Assembly: GCA_003427395.1 (NCBI GenBank)
Contig: BFEA01000097.1
Location: 1,197,094 to 1,218,725 of the forward strand
From: Chara braunii
Lineage: Eukaryota > Streptophyta > Charophyceae > Charales > Characeae
Reading direction: 5' to 3'
Length of the DNA: 21,632 nucleotides
Part shown: positions 1-10,870 of the stretch, piece by piece
Layout: every line of letters begins with the position of its first letter
Numbering within the stretch: the first letter of the stretch is position 1
Notes under the pieces: model-generated
Seen by the model: only the letters and a program-made list of their open reading frames with translations
What the model was told of the DNA's origin: nothing
Database searches by the model: none
Translations under genes and position numbers: made by a program

Positions 1-925
1 AATCTCTTCTTACCGTGAGGAAGTGAGTCCAACTTGAGAGTCCTCTCTTTTGGTGAGGTGTCGTGAGCGCGCTACCTTGAGAGACGACAATCTTCCCGGA
101 AGCATCTGGAAGGAGAAAGGGGGGTGCCTCTGAAGGGCCCTGGTCGAAGCACTGGGTCACGATCACCATGCCAACCCAATGGGAGTAGGTCACGCATGCG
201 ATGGCTACTGTCCATTTTGGCACTTGCTGCGCTAAGTAGAAGTCCTTCCGGGTGTGCCAGCCCATGACACACGCTTACCAGACTGTCTATAAACATTTAT
301 GGTTGGGAGTTCATTGTGAATCTGGTTGTGATCGTCGTCCTGACTGCGACGTTAAAGAATTCCTGAAGAGATGGGGGCGCTCTATAAATTCCTCCTGATC
401 AGCCTGATCACATGGACAGGAAGGCTCGTCATCGTACGAGGGTAAATAAGAGTGGTTGGGCTGGCTTGCTCGGTAACGACTTGGGCATAGGGGTGGGCCG
501 ACAAACACACGAAGATACCGCTTGCTCATTGATGTTGTCCAATATGTTGGATTGAGGGGAGGGTAGGTTCTAATTGGTGCTCAACTGTATACACAACCAT
601 ACCCACTCATCATACATCTGCTACATGGTCTTTTTGTATTTTTGATTAGTTGGTGGACAGACTGCTAACACCTCACAGACAGTTTAGATAAGGACTGTTG
701 TATGCTACCGTAGCCAGTTCTGTCTAATGCTGCTATAAGTGAACCAATCAGAGTACATCTAGACTATGTAGACAATCTGTGTGAATATTGTAGACATGCC
801 ACTTGATCGGTACAATAGAGAACCTGTCGGACACAAATATTTTTAGAAAATTAGGTGTCGGTCAGACACATGCTGTGGTAGGATTCCTCTAGGGGATTCT
901 AGTGCAGATAATGCTTGCCTAATTG
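1..925. other. Anonymous sequence upstream of the first retroelement
   Basis: I find no convincing coding region here. Open frames are short and sit on the opposite strand to the neighbouring element. The stretch should hold the 5' LTR, primer-binding site and leader of the downstream gypsy element, but nothing in it matches the 3' LTR that begins at 6475, and I see no primer-binding site such as the common initiator-Met form. The last 150 bases contain small imperfect repeats (TGTCGGACACA near 826 and TGTCGGTCAGACACA near 856). It may be untranslated leader, or older sequence into which a 5'-truncated element is joined. Confidence 0.5.
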
Positions 926-2769
926 ATGAACGGGTCAGACGTCGATGAGGAGAGAATTGACGATGCTAGACTAACACGTGCAAGATCACGTAGGATCCCG
1001 CACGTGTTCCAGACCTTACAACCGGAAGACGAAGGACGGCTTCGTGCCGAGCGCAGAGCCCGTGCACTAGCAATAGCTAGGGAAACATCAAACGCTGCAG
1101 CTAGGGAACAGGCTGCAGCAGCAGTCAGGGCAGCAGCCATGACTAGCTCGGCAGCATCCTCTGCTGCGTTGTCTGAACCAATGGGACCCAGTTGGGCATG
1201 CCAACAGGGTCCACGGGTACTTCCAGTTCGTTAGGTTCTCGGCAGTCTACAAGTCAAATGGCGGGCGCGCAGTTCAGCCCGTTGACTCCTCGCAAAAGGG
1301 AGCTCAGGGAGCTCCAGCAGGTTGAAAGGATCCGTGAACAGTTGGAGAGGGACCTGAAGAAAGCTACCGATAAAGAAAGAGAGATAAAAAATAAAACAGC
1401 CAAGCTTGATACTTTAGAGGCTGACAAGGCTGAGTTAGAGGGCTTGGATGAATCAGCATTGTCTGACCAGATGAAAACACAGAAGAAGAATATGCTGTCG
1501 TTGCATGCGCACGTGGACAGCAGATTAGACTTCATGTAGAGCACTCTAGACCAGATCCTGGATGTATTGACAAGACCAGGATTCAGGCCACCAGCACAAT
1601 CGCCGTTGCCGTTATCGACGATATTAGGCCCCTTTCCAATTCAAGCTAGTCCACAGCCAAGTGGTACGTCTGCAGCAGTTGCATAGACTGTTGCATCTTC
1701 TTCTTCGGGTCCAGCGGTGAGAGCTGCACCACCGTAACAACCTGTTCCTCAACAGGGACAACCCCAAGGTCAATGATATCCTAAGACCCCAATGAAACCG
1801 TCTCTTGCCTTCTCAGGCGAGAGAAAGGACGAAGAACTCAACACATGGTTGAGGACCGTCCCGGTTTGGGTGAAGGCAAAAAGGACCTTGCCTGACGATG
1901 AAGTGGTAACTGCTGCATCTTACCTCGAGGGTAAGGCAGCCAAATGGCTAGATGGTGTAGTTGTGAAGGCAGGGTACGGGCGACGCATGGCGGACTGGGC
2001 TAAGTCATTAACATTAGACCAGTTCATGGAAATGGTAGAAGCTCGATGACATAATCCACAGGAGGCACAAAGAGCCACTGATGCGTTTAACAAACTGGAC
2101 AAACGAAAGTTCAAGTCGGTCAGAGAGCTTACGACTACCGTTGAGAGCCTGATCCTCGTCCCTCACATCAACTATAGTGACCAGTTCCTGTTAACAACCT
2201 TTGTTAGATGTCTTCCTGAGAACATTAGGAACTTGCTGGCCATCGAGGCACGCCTCGAGTACCATTCATTTGAGACATTGTCTAGGAAAGTATTAGATTT
2301 GGAAGCCACACTAGACAATGCTCAACCCACTCAGAATGACACGAAGAAAAAGAAGAGTCCTCAGGAGTGGAAGAAGAAGGGGGCTAAGTTGATGATGGTG
2401 GAGTCCGATGGGACTCAAACTGAGATCGACGAGCTCACTGACATGATGGACTATACAGAGTTTGACGGCGAAGAGGTAGCTGAGGGTAGCACCCTCGCCG
2501 CGGTAGTCAAGACTAAGGCAGGTGGCCGAGGGAAGGGCCAACCTAGGAGTCAAGGGAAGGCCGCCTCCAATCAGTCCAAAGTAGCTGAATGGGTGAAGGC
2601 AGGTCTTGATCAAGACGTGTGGCGTGACCGCCGAGTGCGTGGCGCTTATATCAATTGCGGGGAATACGGACACTCGCAGTACAAGTGCCAGAATGCAAAG
2701 GTTACGCAAAAGATAGCTCTAAAGATGGGGGCACCTTATTCCCAGGCTTTTAGGTCGGGAAACGCGTGA
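926..2769 (+). pseudogene. gag: gag polyprotein pseudogene of the first gypsy element
   Basis: Gag packages element RNA into cytoplasmic particles. The reading starts at ATG 926 in frame 2 with an Ala/Arg-rich N terminus, then moves to frame 1 near 1180-1195, so one base has been lost or gained there. In frame 1, about 1285-1460 encodes a charged helical stretch (RELQQVERIREQLERDLKKA) likely to form a coiled coil. About 1790-2330 is capsid-like (LEGKAAKWLDG, LTLDQFMEMVEAR). A Lys-rich linker leads to a zinc knuckle at 2647-2688 that reads Y-x2-C-x4-H-x4-C: its first Cys is Tyr (TAT, one G-to-A step from TGT). In-frame stops lie at 1537 (TAG), 1684 (TAG), 1735 (TAA), 1774 (TGA) and 2047 (TGA). 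The frame is otherwise continuous to the TGA at 2767. Each stop is one transition from a sense codon that fits its context. Confidence 0.85.
2757..2763 (+). promoter_or_regulatory. Probable -1 ribosomal frameshift slippery site GGGAAAC at the gag-pol junction
   Basis: The heptamer G GGA AAC sits exactly in the gag phase (codons TCG GGA AAC GCG TGA), matching the X XXY YYZ rule for -1 programmed frameshifting. The gag stop TGA is at 2767, one codon further on. Slipping back one base changes the reading from frame 1 to frame 3, the frame in which pol is open from here. A short GAAG/CTTC stem can be drawn just downstream, but I cannot show a stable hairpin or pseudoknot. Related retroelements use the same kind of heptamer; function here is inference. 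Confidence 0.7.
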
Positions 2770-5700
2770 GGCCAGTGGAAGTTTTAGCGGCTTCTACTCA
2801 AGATGACGTGGGCTTGATACCCTCCCCACTTCATGACAAGGCCAAAGCTAATGACTCCTTAACCACCCCGCAGACACAACTAGACAAAACTATGCTCATT
2901 ATGTTAGATGTGTCTGAGGCCTTAGAAGACTTAGAAGGAGAGTGGTCAAACAAGGACCCTCGCGAGTCTTGGGTGGCACTGAAGAAAGGTCCTAGAGGGG
3001 AACATTTCGTGGTGGAAGTGGATGTAGGAGGCCGCAAATGTGGTGCCTTCATAGACATCGGATCCACGCGGAATTACATAAGTCGGGACTGTTTGAAAAG
3101 GCTGCACCTACAGGACCGGGTACGGCACCTTAGTAGACCTGTAGCATCTACTTTGGCCAACAAGGAGTGCATGATAGTAATAGACTATATCAAGGACGTA
3201 GTCTGTACCTTCTCCTATGGAGGAGGCGAACTTAATCATAAGATTTCGTTCTTGGTTAGCGACGACTTACCATTCGACATGTTGTTAGGCATGTACTACC
3301 TCGAAGTTGCTAAGCCACAGTTTGACTGGGATAAGAAGGTGCTAAAACATAAGTTGCCCGATAGCCGAACTGTCAGATTGACGAAGTTCAAGGCCAGTAG
3401 TATTATAGATACCTATGACTGCTTGTGTGCATCAGCGTTCTACAATTACTATAAGCAAAACCAAAAGGAAGGTATGTACCTTGTGTATGTCTCTGAAAAA
3501 GGGGAGGTCGTTAAAACACCCCTAGAGATAGAATGCGTCGTTGCTAAGTTCCCTAATCTGTTCGAAGAGCCCACAGGAGTTATTGAAAGGGAAGTTGTCC
3601 ACGCTATAGAAACCATTCCAGGGAGTAAGACCCCAAAGGGAAGGATCCATAGGATGGCTCCCGCCGAGTTAGATGAACTTCGGCAACAGCTTAAAGGGCT
3701 GACAAAGAAGGGATGGATTTAAACTAGTACTTCCCCTTACGGATCACCCGTTCTATTCGTGCCGAAGAAGGGAGGTACTTTGAGGATGTGCATTGACTAT
3801 AGAGGCCTCAATGCCATCACAGTGAAGAACAACGAGCCTCTACCTCGCATAGATGAACTATTGGATAGGGTGCAGGGATGCAAGTACTATAGTAAGATAG
3901 ACTTGAAATTCGGATATCATCAGATCGCAATAAGACCTGAGGACCAACACAAGACAACCTTTCGGACTAGATACGGTCTGTATGAGTTTGTAGTGATGCC
4001 CTTTGGTCTTTGCAATGCGCCGGGTACATTCGAGCACGCTATGAATCGGATCTTCCATGACCATTTATATAAGTTTGTCGTGGTATACCTTGACGACATT
4101 ATGATCTTTAGCAAATCTGTCGAGGAGCATGCAAAGCACGTTGAGACTGTGCTCTCACTCCTGCGACAACACAAGTATAAGGTAAGCTTAGATAAGTGTG
4201 AGTTCGGTCGCACTAAGATACTATACTTGGGGCATGAAGTATCCGCGGAAGGGATTAGGCCGGAGGATGCGAAGGTGGCTAGTTTTCGAGACTGGCCACG
4301 ACCTCAGACTGTCACTGAGGTCAGATCTTTCTTAGGAATGTGCGGCTACTATAGGAACTTCGTAAAGAACTATTCTACAGTCGTCTCTCCTTTGACTCAT
4401 CTAACTCGACTTGACACGCCGTGGGACTGGAATGATGAGTGCAAGGGTGCTTTCAAGAGATTGAAGCATGCACTCATGAATCATGAGGTTCTCATGGTTC
4501 CCGATCCTCATAAGCCATTCATAGTGACCACTAACGCAAACCAATACGGCATTGGCGCAATGCTGGGTCAACAGGATGGGAAAACGTTGAGACCGATTGA
4601 GTATATGAGCAAGAAGATCCCATCAAAGAAGTTGGCAAAGTCCACCTATGAAAGGGAACTCTATGCTCTATATAAAGCACTTGTCCATTGGAGACACTTC
4701 CTATTGGGAAGGTTCTTCTACTTGAGGACTGATCATCAGACCCTCAAATGGATCAAGACTCAACCGGCTCTTTCTGATGCACTCAAGCGATGGATTGAGG
4801 TCATAGACCAGTATGACTTCAAGCTTGAGTATCTGAAGGGAGAGTATAATAAGGCTGTTGATGCGCTATCACGTAGAGTAGACTACCTAGGTGCGCTAGT
4901 TTCTGACTTTGGCGTATCTGATGAAGTAACTCAATCGTTGGTGGGAGCCTATCAGGAAGTCCCTGTCACGATGGACATCATTCGCAAACTTCAGGCAAAA
5001 GACAAGGCCGCGGAAAGTGAGTTTGTGATGGTGGACGGGCTCCTCTATCTTGATAAGGCCGGAATAAAAAGATTAGTAGTTCCATCTAGTGAACCTTTGC
5101 GTAGTTTGTTCTTAGGAGAATGCCATGACGCAACGGGACACTTCGGCTACAAGAAGACGAGTGCTAACCTAGTACAACGATTTTGGTGGCCAGGAATGTT
5201 AGATGATGCAAAAAAGTACGTAGAGACCTGTCAGGTCTGTCAGCGGGACAATCCGTGAACTCAAGCACCGCTTAGGTTGTTGAAGCTTTTGCCTATTCCT
5301 GGTGGTCAAGGACAGAGTGTTTCCATGGATTTCATGGACACCCTGGTGACTAGTAAAAGTGGCAAGAGGCACATCTTCGTCATCATCGATCGATTCACTA
5401 AGTACGCTAGACTAGTGCCTATGCCAGAGACCGCAAGAACTGACTATGTCATCAAGTTGTTCAAAGACAACTGGGTGCGTGACTTTGGTTTACCAAAGTC
5501 AATCGTTAGTGACCGAGATGTCTGATTCACAAGTGAGTTGTGGAAGAAGACTGCAAAACAGATGGACAGTCAACTTCAGATGACTTCAGGGAATCATCCT
5601 GAAGCCAACGGACAAGCCGAGCAGATGAACAAGGTTGTACAACACTTGCTGAGGCATTACATCAAGCCCAGCCAGGATGATTGGGATGAGCAGTTGCCTC

Positions 5701-6437
5701 TCATTGCCATCCTATACAACAATGCTGTCCACAGCAGTACCGGCGTTAGTCCAAATCGACTTCACTTGGGATGGAAGCCTAAATCTGCATTAGACTTCCT
5801 CCTACCTAAAAACCGACACGCTGCAACTCCAGGCACACTTCAGTACGGTGTGCAGTATGAGAAGTTGTTGCAAGAAGCTGTCGAGCACATGAAGAAAGCT
5901 CAGCAAGCAATGATTGCTTTTGAGAATCAACACCGTAGACAGTCCACATTTCACGTAGGGGAACGTGTCTGGGTCAAGGCTAGTGATTTAGGACAGGAAT
6001 TCGGAATCTCTCGTAAACTAATGCCTCGGTACTTTGGTCCCTGGGAAGTCCTGGATATAGTGGGAGATGAGATGGATGGCCCCACATATGTCATTCGTGT
6101 CCCTAGACACCTACGCACTCACCCAGTCTTTCATGCCTCAAAGCTTGCACCTTTCGCTGAGACAGATCAATTCCCTTCCAGGAGATCGATGTTGCCCCCA
6201 ACCATAAATGGTCAAGTGGACATCGACGACATTGTGGATCACCGGGATATGCCTGTTCTGAAGCCGCTGGGTCGAGGAAGACCCCCTAAACCCAAGAGAG
6301 AGTATCGCGTCAGATTCAGGCATCATACGGATCCAAAAGAAGATTGGTGGTTTACCAGAGAGGAACTGATTGAGACAACTCCTCAGGTGGTGGCAGAATA
6401 TGAGAGACTGCTGAAAGGGAAGGCACCTGCGAAGTAA
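2763..6437 (+). pseudogene. pol: pol polyprotein pseudogene: protease, RT, RNase H, integrase, chromodomain-like
   Basis: Pol copies the element RNA to DNA and inserts it in the chromosome. Everything lies in frame 3. Protease: GAFIDIGSTRNYIS, active-site triplet at 3054-3062 reading D-I-G instead of D-S/T-G. RT: about 3700-4400, with KIDLKFGYHQI, VMPFGLCNAPGTF and the catalytic YLDD at 4086-4097. RNase H: about 4490-4870, where the first catalytic Asp is Asn (TTNANQYGIG, codon 4533), while the Glu of YERELYAL and the Asp of RTDHQTLKW remain. Integrase: zinc-binding His 5124 and 5139, Cys 5229 and 5238, then Asp 5328, Asp 5511 and Glu 5619; the last two are spaced exactly D-x35-E through a stop codon. 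The chromodomain-like tail is about 6205-6430 (EDWWFTREELIE, VVAEYERLLKG). Premature stops are TAA 3720, TGA 5256 and TGA 5523; the genuine stop is TAA 6435. The three pieces are one ancestral gene, and apparent starts at internal Met codons are artefacts of these stops. Confidence 0.93.
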
Positions 6438-6461
6438 GCATCTCAGTGGAGTTTCGAAGCT

Positions 6462-6474
6462 AAGGGGGATGGAA
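6462..6474 (+). promoter_or_regulatory. Polypurine tract, plus-strand primer site
   Basis: AAGGGGGATGGAA lies 24 bases after the pol stop and directly before a TGTGAGG sequence. A purine run abutting TG at this distance from pol is the normal plus-strand priming site of LTR retrotransposons. It sets the left edge of the 3' LTR at 6475. Confidence 0.75.
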
Positions 6475-7560
6475 TGTGAGGAATGAGCCCTCAAGAAGGG
6501 GCCTTGCCATGATGTACATGTTCAGGGCTAAGGCCCCAGCAAGCCTAGTGCCCGCCCTAAGCGAAGGCAGACCAACAAATCAACAAGAGCCCTTTGTGCA
6601 AACATTTCCCGAAGTCGGGTCCATACAGTTGCAGCACGCCAATTGGTTGAAGTGCACCGAGTCTCGAATCTCCACAAATGTGGAGACCCCAGGGCCTCTG
6701 AGTTAGTTAGGCCCTGGGCACTTGAATGTGAGGCCGACAATGCATGCTGGGTATAGAGGCCGAAAATGCCGAAGGGAAATCGGCCCACTATCTGAATCTA
6801 ACCGCAGGCCTTGATGAAAGAGGCGCAACTGCATTGCTCCGAGCCTCAACTGTATAGGGCTGGGTTCAACCACTGGGGCCCAGTCGCAGGCTGAAGGGAG
6901 GCTGCCCACACGCAACACTGACATATAGGCAAGCAGGGCGAGTGGGCGAGGATCTTGGCGAATGCGAGCATTGCCGGCACGTTGCACGAATGCGAGCTGC
7001 TACTGCGCTGCGCTAAGAAGAGGTGCAAGGCAGGCAGGCGCTAGGTGGTAGGGCGTTGCCTGTGCACTGTACGCTGGCGGCCATAGCCGGGCTGCATAGG
7101 GCGCAGGGGAGGTGATGGCGAAGGTGGTTCTTCGGAGGTGAAGGGCGCTGTGTGGGTAACAAGGGAGAGTGTGGGTGAAGAGGACACATACCTGGTGGAG
7201 GTGGAGGTCGACATTGATGTTGACATCATCACTCGCTGGTAGTCAAGTTGTCTGGTTGCTTTCAATACTGTAGTTGTAGGCTTAGTTTGTAGAGTAGATA
7301 GGGCGCCTTGCGCCATTCATGAGAGAGAGTTACATTGGGTTATGTTGTTGGTGTTGCCCTGTTGGGCATGGACATTGACTCACGATTCTTCTGTATCATT
7401 CTTAATTGGATGGTTACTCGGCTCCATTGTGCTATTTGCTCTGGCTTTGACTACTTGGACTTCAGTGTGATTTTGCATTCTGGATTTCTGTGCTTCGTCC
7501 ACATTCATGTTCCTTGCAGTTCTCAATTGGCAAGTTCATGCGTGTTATAATATCCGGTTC
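6475..7560 (+). repeat. Presumed 3' LTR of the first gypsy element (right edge uncertain)
   Basis: The left edge is set by the polypurine tract and the 5'-TGTGAGG start typical of LTRs. No coding region is credible within it. The first 250 bases carry two adjacent perfect hairpins, the middle is GC-rich, and from about 7330 the sequence becomes T-rich. The right edge cannot be fixed because there is no second copy in the window; 7560 is a guess at the end of the non-repetitive part, and the LTR could stop earlier or run to the (TC)n tract. Without the partner LTR, insertion age cannot be estimated. Confidence 0.5.
6669..6718. repeat. Two adjacent perfect inverted repeats inside the LTR
   Basis: The first hairpin has arms TCTCCACA (6669-6676) and TGTGGAGA (6679-6686) with a two-base AA loop. 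The second begins two bases later: CCCAGGGCCT (6688-6697) pairs perfectly with AGGCCCTGGG (6709-6718) around an 11-base loop. Together they form a double stem in DNA or RNA. In an LTR this could be a protein-binding site, an RNA signal near transcript ends, or chance; position alone does not decide. Confidence 0.75.
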
Positions 7561-7692
7561 ATACTTAGTTGATCTTTTACTTTGGGATGGATGACCGACA
7601 TTTGGTTGCTACTACGGGTGATGACTTGATTAGGTTTATAAATCTTTTGTCTCTCTCCTTCCCCCTCCCTTTTTTTCTCTTTCTCCCTCTCT

Positions 7693-7696
<4 letters not shown>

Positions 7697-7783
<87 letters not shown>
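7697..7783. repeat. (TC)43 dinucleotide microsatellite
   Basis: An uninterrupted run of 43 TC units (GA on the other strand), flanked on both sides by imperfect pyrimidine-rich sequence from about 7655 to 7840. Open frames through it (Ser-Leu or Arg-Glu repeats) are artefacts of the repeat. A perfect tract this long suggests recent expansion and is likely length-polymorphic. It is also capable of triplex (H-DNA) structure. Confidence 0.97.
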
Positions 7784-7786
<3 letters not shown>

Positions 7787-9011
7787 CTCTCTACCAATCT
7801 TTCTCTCCTCGTTCACTTTGCTTCCCTCTCTCTCTTCCCCTCACTTGGCATATGACTAACCCTTTTCCCCTCACTTGGTACATTGCCAGGGTGCGAACGG
7901 TAAAAAGAGATCAGACCTCACTTGGTGGAGAAAGAGGGCAAGGTGAGGATAGTCGGTCCCTTGCGCCACCAAGAAGGCAAAGGAAAGGACGGTTGAGAAA
8001 GTGGAAAAAAGAGGCGGAACCCGAAAGAGAGTATAAGTGAAAGCAAGGTCAGTTTGACTCAACCATTTCCCCGACTGCATGACTATGAGAAGAGAATAGG
8101 CTAATTGAGCAACGAAAGAGAACAAAGAGCGGCCAAAGAGCTTGAAAAGATAGGCATGTGGGAAGGGCTATGTGTTGACCCCCACGGGGGGATTGTATGG
8201 GTCTTTGCCTTGTGTGGGATTGTGCAGGTGAGTGATGACAAAGGATACGTTGAGCGGGATAGGGCTGGGAGGAACCGGGCACCAAGAGGAAAAGGGAAGA
8301 GGGACAAAGGGGCTATGGGACCCTTAGCATAAAGCCAGCCCATGGAAATGATCTTTGTGTTTAAAATTTGAAGTGTGAATGGAGTACAATCTTGCTAAGG
8401 GAAATGTGATGTTGTGTGTGCATGCATATAAAGGCCTCGAAAAGACTAAGGGGCCTGCCTCAACGGAGTTGAAAGAGATGTATGAGGCGCAGTCTGTGCA
8501 TAGAGGCGAGGGGGAGGACGGCTCCACCGCACCCTGATGACGCCATAGGTACACAAGGTTTAGGGAAATGGTGAGTGGCCTGAGGATGACGCTTAGCCTG
8601 CTCACAAAAGGAAGAAAACTCTCAAAGAACCCCTGGACTGCCTGTGTATTGGAAGGAGCAATTGCTTGAGAACACAACAAAGAATCGAAAAAAATCAGCG
8701 TTACGGAATGACCAGCGAGACTACCACCCGACGTGAGGGTTGAGCTACATCCCCAATGTCAAAGCTCTCTCGCGCGACGGCCCACCCCCATCCATCTCAA
8801 AGCACTCGGTAAGGGTGACCTTGGGACGAACGGCCCGCGCCATGAGCATGAGCGTGGGCGGGCCGAGCCAACTAGGACCCGCAGTGGGGTCGACTAAGGC
8901 TTGAAAGTCTACCGGGGTTTGGCCCTACAACGGGTGAAGGAGCCACCAGAGGCTACATATCCGAAAGAAAAGGAAAGTGAGGAAGGAGCCTCAGAACAAT
9001 GATAGAAGACA
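7784..9011. other. Anonymous intergenic sequence
   Basis: I see no gene I can support. The words CCTCACTTGG recur near 7840, 7868 and 7917, and an 8-bp inverted repeat CTTGGTGG/CCACCAAG spans 7921-7973. From about 7890 to 8320 the plus strand is purine-rich. A 118-residue open frame on the minus strand (8324-8680) has no recognisable motif and faces equally open but stop-broken frames on the plus strand, so it is not called. Confidence 0.5.
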
Positions 9012-10790
9012 ATGACCGGTACGACCGAGTATTCCAATGATAAGTTCTCCTTACATGTTGTGGGAAAGTTAGATGGGTCGCTGGCTTGTGTGGTGATGCA
9101 CGTAGAGCACCTAGCGAGACTTAGTGTGATGGAGGAAGCAGAGTGTACTCGGCGAGCGGTGAGGGAGGCGCGAATGACCGGGCTCCGGGTAGGAGTTGAA
9201 AACGGCCGTCTGATTAGATACATATTGTGTGTGACTCCTTTCGATGGGTCACCCTTGTCTAGGTCGTGGCACGAGACACAGAGAGAGACTTAAAGACTCC
9301 TAGAAGGGGAGGCCAGGAGGGCTGAAGAGTTAGCGAGAGTGATAGATGACGACACTGTTCTCAGGATACTCTTGGCACATAACCGATACTAGAAGGAGTT
9401 TATTAAAACTCTAGAAGACATAGAAGATTTTGGAGACAACGATGATTTTAAGTTTTTTATCTAGTCTTACGAGCATCTGCGGATAGGATGTTAGTGGCAC
9501 TTGCCTTAGCTGACTTAGAATGTTAGGCGACGTTTAAATGTGGCGCGAGAGATGAGCTTACCTGAGGAGGAGTTAGCCCGAAGGAGACGGAAGTTTGCGG
9601 GATGGAGTGGACCCTGTGATCCTGAACATGAGAACGTACTGCAAGGCGTGAGCGCAATTAGCAGGCGGGAGATCTTCCCATATGAGGTACTCAGGTACCT
9701 GGTAGCAAACAGTGGTTGGGACAAGAATCAATTTTATGTAATTACCGTACACTTTCCTGACTTACGAGTACATCACATAGGTATATACTTACCTAGGGAG
9801 TGCGCAAAATTCTGTGTTTACACGAGGTGTTGGAGAATAGCCGCGTGGAAGTTGAGGGAAGAGATGAAGAGATTGGAAGGTCTGCGATGACATCTCGACT
9901 TTTGACGGCCTGCCTAAGCCACCGATTCCAGACAGAGGATTAGAACGGAACGGATGGGAGGTGGTAGTAGACTTTGCTAGGATGGTCGGAACGAGGGTCC
10001 GAAGAAATCGGCAGGAAGAGAATAGGATGTGGGGATGCCTGAAGAGAGAAATATCTCTGGTCGCGAGCTCGTGTTGAGGAGAGAGAGGTTTCTTGCCGGA
10101 AACAGACCATCCGAGGAGAGACTAGCGACTATCTGTGGCCTGTTGAGTTCGCTAGGGAGGAGAGAAGTAATTCCGTATAAGGTAGAGAGGTACGACCCTC
10201 TGGATAGCGGATAGGAGGAGATACATCTTTATGTGATGACCGTCAGGTTTATCCATGTAGACATGTATGATGTAAGGATTTACCTACCTAGGGAGAGATA
10301 AGTAGATCTTGTATACGGTAGATGTTCGGACTGCGTGGAAGAGGTTGTAGAAGGCGAAAGAGATAAGTTACTAACTCTGGCAAAGAACGTTATCTGGGAC
10401 ACTCGGATAACGGTCTTTGAAGGGCTTCCTAAACCTCCGACTCCGTGTAATATTACGCAAGAGGGAAACTACGAAACCATAGTGGAGCTTGCCTTACGAC
10501 ATCAGGAGTTTGATGGCAAGAGGAGATGAGTACCCGCTAGCAGGAGCCAACGTCGTACGGCGAGGGTTGAGCGACTTGGAGAGGAGGATATCGATCGATC
10601 CGTAAGAGCGCTTGCGTGCTTGCACTCGTGAGGAGTTCTGGACTATAGGGAGCGCGATTTGTAGGGGAGTCAGGTGCCCCGAGACAGGAGTGTTAGAGGT
10701 CAGGAGAGGTGTTGCCTGTATAGAAAGACAAAATGGGTGACTTTTCCTTGACACGGGGGTACTAGATATTGAGGGAACACATGAGATCCG
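9012..10790 (+). pseudogene. Decayed reading frame of unknown family with a tandemly duplicated domain
   Basis: I do not recognise this family. It reads mainly in frame 3 from ATG 9012, with a short frame-1 stretch from about 9889 to 10026. The N-terminal part (to about 9480) is charged and helical (EGEARRAEELARVIDDDT). Two copies of a domain of about 160 residues follow, roughly 9537-10026 and 10027-10525. Shared landmarks: RREIFPYEVLRY / RREVIPYKVERY; FYVITVHF / LYVMTVRF; IGIYLPRE / VRIYLPRE; FDGLPKPPIP / FEGLPKPPTP. The frame continues, Arg-rich, to about 10790. In-frame stops include TAA 9291, TAG 9390, TAG 9462, TAG 10212 and TAA 10299; most are one transition from Gln or Arg codons. It lies just upstream of a second gypsy gag and in the same direction, so it may be an extra gene of that element or an unrelated gene fossil. 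Being protein-coding in origin is fairly secure from the conserved repeat across stops; the function is unknown. Confidence 0.6.
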
Positions 10791-10870
10791 AGATGAGAGC
10801 GGAAGACTGACGGTGATTTTGAGGGCTGTTGAGAACTAGATTTAGGTATTTAGAGATCGACAGAACTGGT

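Larger units (their letters stand above)
926..7560 (+). mobile_element. Ty3/gypsy chromovirus-type LTR retrotransposon relic, 5' LTR missing
   Basis: Domain order is gag (coiled coil, capsid-like, CCHC knuckle), protease, reverse transcriptase, RNase H, integrase, chromodomain-like tail, polypurine tract and 3' LTR start. Integrase placed after RNase H is diagnostic of Ty3/gypsy rather than Ty1/copia, and the chromodomain-like C terminus points to the chromovirus branch. The element is dead: at least eight in-frame stops, one frameshift inside gag, and changed catalytic residues. The left limit given is the gag start and the right limit is approximate, because no second LTR is available to define the boundaries. 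Confidence 0.85.

Noticed and set aside
919-1140. Minus-strand Ala/Ser-rich open frame
   Set aside because: Antisense shadow of the Ala/Arg-rich gag N terminus.
3759-5258. Separate reverse transcriptase gene starting at an internal Met
   Set aside because: Upstream frame 3 continues through a TAA into the protease; the start is only the first Met after a premature stop.
7569-7859. Ser-Leu (plus) and Arg-Glu (minus) repeat proteins
   Set aside because: Simple translation of the (TC)43 microsatellite.
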